DNA of 9,427 nt. Source: JARYLZ01 sp964388275 (lineage in GTDB: Bacteria; Bacteroidota; Ignavibacteria; SZUA-365). A program made the position numbers and the translations under genes. Below are positions 7,031-9,427 of this stretch, piece by piece (position 1 is the stretch's first letter; each line of letters opens with the position of its first letter). The notes under the pieces are model-generated. The model was not told where the DNA came from and did no database searches. It saw only the letters and a list, made by a program, of their open reading frames with translations. The stretch covers positions 1 through 9,427 of the forward strand of contig CAYLZD010000077.1 in assembly GCA_964388275.1 (NCBI GenBank), written 5' to 3'.

Positions 7031-7035
7031 GAAAT
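7007..7035 (+). promoter_or_regulatory. Divergent promoter-like sequence facing right
   Basis: On the plus strand TTGACA (7007-7012) is followed after 17 bases by TGAAAT (7030-7035), four of six matches to the -10 consensus. It mirrors the leftward promoter and shares its dyad. No recognisable gene follows for about 1 kb, so the product, if any, would be non-coding or the long leader of the amidohydrolase. Confidence 0.35.
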
Positions 7036-7254
7036 GGCAGCCGTATTCGATTGCTCTCAACCCTTCCACGGAACATAATTTGAATGAAAACGCGATTTCA
7101 CAGGTATTATCAGAGCTCGTTCGTTTGCTCCGATCTTGTTGGACGGTGATCCGCGAATCGACACAGCGCGTCTGTCTCCTGAAAGATTACTCCGCCAACG
7201 CTGATGAGTGCGATCGCCTTTCCCAATCATTGAAAAGGCGGCCCGTAGCCTGGT

Positions 7255-7266
7255 ACCGTTAACGGT
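7255..7266. repeat. 12-bp perfect palindrome
   Basis: ACCGTTAACGGT is self-complementary. Just upstream, CGCCTTT (7215-7221) and AAAGGCG (7234-7240) form a second possible hairpin with a 12-base loop. Neither is next to a recognised promoter, and the function is unknown. Confidence 0.4.
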
Positions 7267-7483
7267 TGCCTCTATTTTCAGCAGCATTGACTCTCTTCGC
7301 GCCTCAACGTTTGTCATTCGTACTCAATCCTCCGCACAGATAGTGTCGGCTCTATTTGGTATAACCAGCAAGGCAGCTGTCACCGCCGGTGCCCTCTCCT
7401 TGCGATGAAGATCTCGCTCCAATGCAACCGTGTGTTTCTTTCCTTGGTGTACGACATTTCTTACTCTGCTTTTTACCCTCTCT

Positions 7484-7498
7484 TGCCTATGATAGGCA
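7484..7498. repeat. 15-nt palindrome followed by a T-rich stretch
   Basis: TGCCTATGATAGGCA forms a stem of 6-7 bp and is followed on the plus strand by GATTTATT. It could be a weak rightward terminator or a binding site. The stem is short and the T-run is interrupted, so neither reading is firm. Confidence 0.35.
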
Positions 7499-7587
7499 GA
7501 TTTATTCCAGGCGATAACGAGCATGATAGTGGATCCTCAAGCTCCGCCAATCCGGTCACAGCGAAGGCCGAGCGGCAAGGGTTCAGC

Positions 7588-7605
7588 CGGAAGCTCCCGC
7601 TTCCG
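7588..7605. repeat. GC-rich hairpin
   Basis: CGGAAGC (7588-7594) and GCTTCCG (7599-7605) form a perfect 7-bp stem around the loop TCCC. There is no following T-run on either strand, so an ordinary intrinsic terminator is unlikely. It may structure an RNA leader. Confidence 0.4.
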
Positions 7606-7764
7606 TGAGGGATTCAGGCCGCGTACGCTGCCTGCGTCCGAAGCATTGCCCGATGGTACGAATCCGCGCTGAAAAATCCTATGCTCTCCGTAAATGCGGA
7701 AATGGATCCGGAACAGGCGCGGCCCCTCGAGGAGCAATGGTAATGAATGCAGAACGAAATTTCG

Positions 7765-7781
7765 GTATCATCCGATGATAC
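7765..7781. repeat. 17-nt perfect palindrome, operator- or terminator-like
   Basis: GTATCATC, one central C, then GATGATAC is a perfect inverted repeat. On the plus strand it is followed at once by TTTTT, so a weak AT-rich terminator is possible. The tight symmetry also fits a repressor operator about 270 bases upstream of the amidohydrolase start. Another small palindrome, GAAATTTC, sits at 7756-7763. Confidence 0.45.
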
Positions 7782-7871
7782 TTTTTCATTCCCGCGTTGC
7801 CCGCGGCGCCGGGCACGGGGGCGGCGCTGAGCTGCGGCGCAGCATCGAGCTCAGCCGGCGCCGGCGGCGCA

Positions 7872-7900
7872 TTTACAAAATCCCCGGAATTCGCCATATT
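7872..7900 (+). promoter_or_regulatory. Candidate amidohydrolase promoter
   Basis: TTTACA (7872-7877, five of six to the -35 consensus), 17 bases, then CATATT (7895-7900, four of six to the -10 consensus). Transcription would start near 7907, giving a leader of about 145 bases. This is a pattern match only. Confidence 0.3.
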
Positions 7901-8038
7901 GACGCGTACATCCATACGCGCGCAGACAGCAGCACACATATCACATGCATCCCGGCCGGTCCATGCTACACAGAGAGCAACGAAAACAGCGCCGGCTCTC
8001 AAAAGGAGCGGCGCCCGGTCCGGCCGCCGGATGCTTCC

Positions 8039-8045
8039 AAGGAGG
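8039..8045 (+). promoter_or_regulatory. Ribosome binding site deciding the amidohydrolase start
   Basis: AAGGAGG ends six bases before ATG at 8052. The frame is open for another 255 bases upstream with low-complexity alanine- and serine-rich coding, so this site is what fixes the start. Confidence 0.8.
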
Positions 8046-8051
8046 ACGGCG

Positions 8052-9128
8052 ATGAACATAGACATCCACTGCCACATGGCGGGCAACGGGGACAAGCTCG
8101 AGAACGCGCTGAACGACGTCTATTTCTATCCGGACGACAATCAGCACTGGTTCACGCGCATGCTGGCCGGAATGCTGGAAAACAGCCTGACCGGCATGAA
8201 AGCGGACCTGGACAGCAACGGCGTGATCTCGACGCAGGAATACACCGAACACATATACCGCATGCTGCTCTCCTCCCGGGAAATCGACGCCATGGTGCTG
8301 CTGGCCATGGACGCCGTTTACTCGCCGAGGAACGGCAACATGGACACGGAAAGGACGGACCTGTGGATCACGAACGATTACCTGCTCAGGAAGGTCCGCG
8401 ACCTGAACGAGCGCCTCGCGCAGGAGCCCGATGCGCGGGCGCGGAGCAAGCGCTTCTTTCTGGGCGCCTCGGTGAGTCCGAACAGGAGCGACTGGGAGAG
8501 CGAGCTCAACAAGACGCTGGACTGGAAGGAAACGGTGCTGCTCAAGCTTATCCCTTCCACACAGCACATAAAGCTGCGCGATTACCGGCACAGGGAGTTC
8601 TTCGACGCGCTCGCCGCGGCAAAGCTGCCCCTGCTCTGCCACGTCGGTCCCGAGTACACCTTCCCCGAGGGCATCAGGAGGAAAGAGCTGGACAATTTCA
8701 GATTTCTCGACGCGCCATTGGAACGAGGCGTTACCGTCATAGCCGCGCATTGCGCCACGCCGGTGTTTCCATTGATCGACAAGAACGAGATAAGGGAATT
8801 TTCGAACTTCATGAGAAGCGCGAATTCCGGCGGGCCGGCGCGGCTTTGGGCCGATACTTCGGCGCTTTCGCTTTCGACGCGGCTTCCCTTCATTCCGGAA
8901 ATACTCGCTTCCTTCCCTCCCGAGAACCTGCTGCACGGCAGCGACTTCCCTATTCCAGTGGACGGGTGGCCGCATATGCCGCTCATCACTCACGACGTGG
9001 ACATGCGGGAATACCTCGATATACGCCGCACGAGCAACGCGCTCGACAGGGACGTGCTGATCAAGCGCGCGCACGGCTTCGCGGATTCGATACTGTCGAA
9101 CCCGGAGAAGGCGCTGAGGTTGCTCTGA
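8052..9128 (+). CDS. TIM-barrel metal-dependent hydrolase, amidohydrolase-2 type
   Basis: A 358-residue, probably cytosolic hydrolase of the amidohydrolase superfamily, closest to the amidohydrolase-2 group that includes hydrolases and decarboxylases. The metal-binding pattern is readable: D4-x-H6-x-H8 right after the start (beta 1), K165 in LLKLIPS (beta 4), H197 in LLCHVG (beta 5), H233 in IAAHCATP (beta 6) and D298 in GSDFPIP (beta 8). The substrate cannot be told from the sequence. ATG at 8052 puts the DxHxH motif at its usual place and has AAGGAGG before it. Residues 52-63 (DLDSNGVISTQE) match an EF-hand calcium loop, which is not usual in this family. The gene faces away from the cas operon. 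It is richer in GC than the cas genes (33/60 and 42/60 in two lines counted by hand, against 29/60 in one cas8e line), so it probably belongs to the host background rather than to the CRISPR system. Confidence 0.88.
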   Translation: MNIDIHCHMAGNGDKLENALNDVYFYPDDNQHWFTRMLAGMLENSLTGMKADLDSNGVISTQEYTEHIYRMLLSSREIDAMVLLAMDAVYSPRNGNMDTERTDLWITNDYLLRKVRDLNERLAQEPDARARSKRFFLGASVSPNRSDWESELNKTLDWKETVLLKLIPSTQHIKLRDYRHREFFDALAAAKLPLLCHVGPEYTFPEGIRRKELDNFRFLDAPLERGVTVIAAHCATPVFPLIDKNEIREFSNFMRSANSGGPARLWADTSALSLSTRLPFIPEILASFPPENLLHGSDFPIPVDGWPHMPLITHDVDMREYLDIRRTSNALDRDVLIKRAHGFADSILSNPEKALRLL

Positions 9129-9160
9129 TCAGAAAGAGGCGGGAAACGGGAACGGGCCTG

Positions 9161-9234
9161 CCCACCGAAGCTCCGCGACCTGTCCACCGTAGTTCCACAA
9201 CGTGGAACGCAGGTGGAAGCGGAGCGCAGGTGGG
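9161..9234. repeat. Four-block imperfect inverted repeat (REP/MITE-like)
   Basis: The left arm contains CCCACC, GCTCCGC, TCCACC and GTTCCAC. After a 3-base loop (AAC, 9199-9201) the right arm contains GTGGAAC, GGTGGA, GCGGAGC and GGTGGG, exactly complementary block by block, with short unpaired stretches between. It starts 32 bases after the amidohydrolase stop. It has no T-run, so it is more likely a dispersed intergenic repeat than a plain terminator, though it could protect the mRNA 3' end. I recall similar CCACCGTAG/AGGTGGAAGC repeats from Kiritimatiellota and Lentisphaerae genomes; this is memory, not a search. Confidence 0.75.
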
Positions 9235-9280
9235 GAACGTACACGGGGAACGGTATTTCCAACTCTATAAGCCCGAAATA

Positions 9281-9427
9281 TAACAGCCCAGGGCGTCAGC
9301 CCTGGGTTACGCGCGACCTCATGAATCGAATGAGCCCCGACGATAATGCCATTAGGCAGAGCCCCGAAGGGGCGGCATAACACAGCCCTGGGTGTGCGGC
9401 CAATAATATAGTTACAGCGCCCCGAAT
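9281..9427. repeat. Palindromic intergenic repeat cluster, running off the window
   Basis: CCCAGGGC (9287-9294), GTCA, GCCCTGGG (9299-9306) is a perfect 8-bp hairpin bracketed by TAAC and TTA. It is followed by GCCCC-GAA-GGGGC at 9361-9373, a partial copy of the first unit (CACAGCCCTGGG, 9381-9392), and the start of another GCCCCGAA at 9419-9426. A further GCCCCGA lies at 9334-9340. The alternation of the two hairpin types suggests a composite REP/BIME-like repeat. Such CCCAGGGC/GCCCCGAAGGGGC units are, to my memory, common in planctomycete- and verrucomicrobia-related genomes. No gene is visible in the last 300 bases. Confidence 0.65.

Larger units (their letters stand above)
6814..8051. other. 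1.2-kb region without a convincing gene, rich in dyads
   Basis: No open frame here looks like a known protein, and the longest ones overlapping it belong to the flanking genes' other frames. Two consecutive minus-strand frames, 7324-7524 (66 codons, TGAGGA upstream of its ATG) and 7057-7317 (86 codons, GGAGG 11 bases upstream), are arranged like a small gene pair. Their translations are not recognisable, and I do not call them genes. What the region does hold is several short perfect inverted repeats and outward-facing promoters, listed separately. Bases about 7795-7875 are very GC-rich, with GCTGAGC (7826-7832) able to pair with GCTCAGC (7848-7854) in the presumed 5' leader of the amidohydrolase. 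No cas3, transposase or tRNA is visible. Confidence 0.6.

Noticed and set aside
6873..7076. Minus-strand 67-codon frame with a hydrophobic run that could be a small membrane protein upstream of cas8e.
   Set aside because: No Shine-Dalgarno sequence precedes it, and the cas promoter lies inside it. The hydrophobic run is short and followed by unremarkable sequence.
7057..7524. Two consecutive small minus-strand open frames (7324-7524 and 7057-7317) with Shine-Dalgarno-like sequences, resembling a gene pair.
   Set aside because: The translations are not recognisable. The first is strongly basic and irregular, and the second has its ribosome site 11 bases away. Short open frames are expected by chance in this stretch. 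They are kept only as a remark on the non-coding region.
7941..9074. Long minus-strand open frame opposite the amidohydrolase.
   Set aside because: It lacks family motifs and is rich in valine, arginine and histidine, as expected for the antisense of a GC-rich gene.
7694..9283. Long plus-strand open frame of 529 codons overlapping the amidohydrolase.
   Set aside because: It is arginine-, alanine- and glycine-rich low-complexity translation, a shadow of the GC-rich amidohydrolase frame, which has real motifs and a ribosome site.

Overview
This window holds a nearly complete type I-E (Cascade) CRISPR-Cas locus on the minus strand, then about 1.2 kb with no convincing gene, then one plus-strand amidohydrolase gene with hairpin-rich repeats behind it. 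Read on the minus strand the order is cas8e (cse1), cse2 (cas11e), cas7e, cas5e, cas6e, cas1, cas2, and then the CRISPR array, whose end nearest cas2 lies at base 208 and which runs off the left edge of the window. The genes overlap or sit only a few bases apart, most have good Shine-Dalgarno sequences, and the repeat-spacer period is exactly 61 bp (29 + 32), which is canonical for type I-E.

The main discovery is in cas5e. The protein has an ordinary Cas5e domain (about residues 1-240) followed by a C-terminal HNH nuclease domain (about 274-325) with two CxxC zinc pairs and H296, N305 and H319 as the H-N-H residues. No cas3 helicase-nuclease gene is present: upstream of cas8e there is only non-coding DNA and then the unrelated amidohydrolase. 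The simplest reading is a Cas3-less type I-E effector in which the HNH domain carried by the Cascade backbone cuts the target. I recall that rare Cas5-HNH type I-E systems were reported in a large protein-clustering survey (Altae-Tran et al., Science 2023). This locus therefore looks like a member of that rare variant rather than a wholly unknown system. Its adaptation module (Cas1, Cas2) has all the expected active-site residues.

Two arrangements around the locus are unusual. Only 18 bp separate the cas2 stop codon from the first CRISPR repeat, so any leader must overlap the 3' end of cas2. Upstream of cas8e, bases 6951-7030 form a long symmetric dyad that contains two outward-facing TTGACA promoters; the leftward one is the best candidate for the cas operon promoter.

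On the right, the gene at 8052-9128 encodes a TIM-barrel amidohydrolase (amidohydrolase-2 type). It has an unexpected EF-hand-like loop and is visibly richer in GC than the cas genes. Behind it lie a four-block inverted repeat (9161-9234) and palindromic repeats of the CCCAGGGC/GCCCTGGG and GCCCCGAAGGGGC type. From memory such intergenic repeats are common in genomes of the Planctomycetes-Verrucomicrobia-Lentisphaerae-Kiritimatiellota group, so that is my guess at the host. No gene here proves it.
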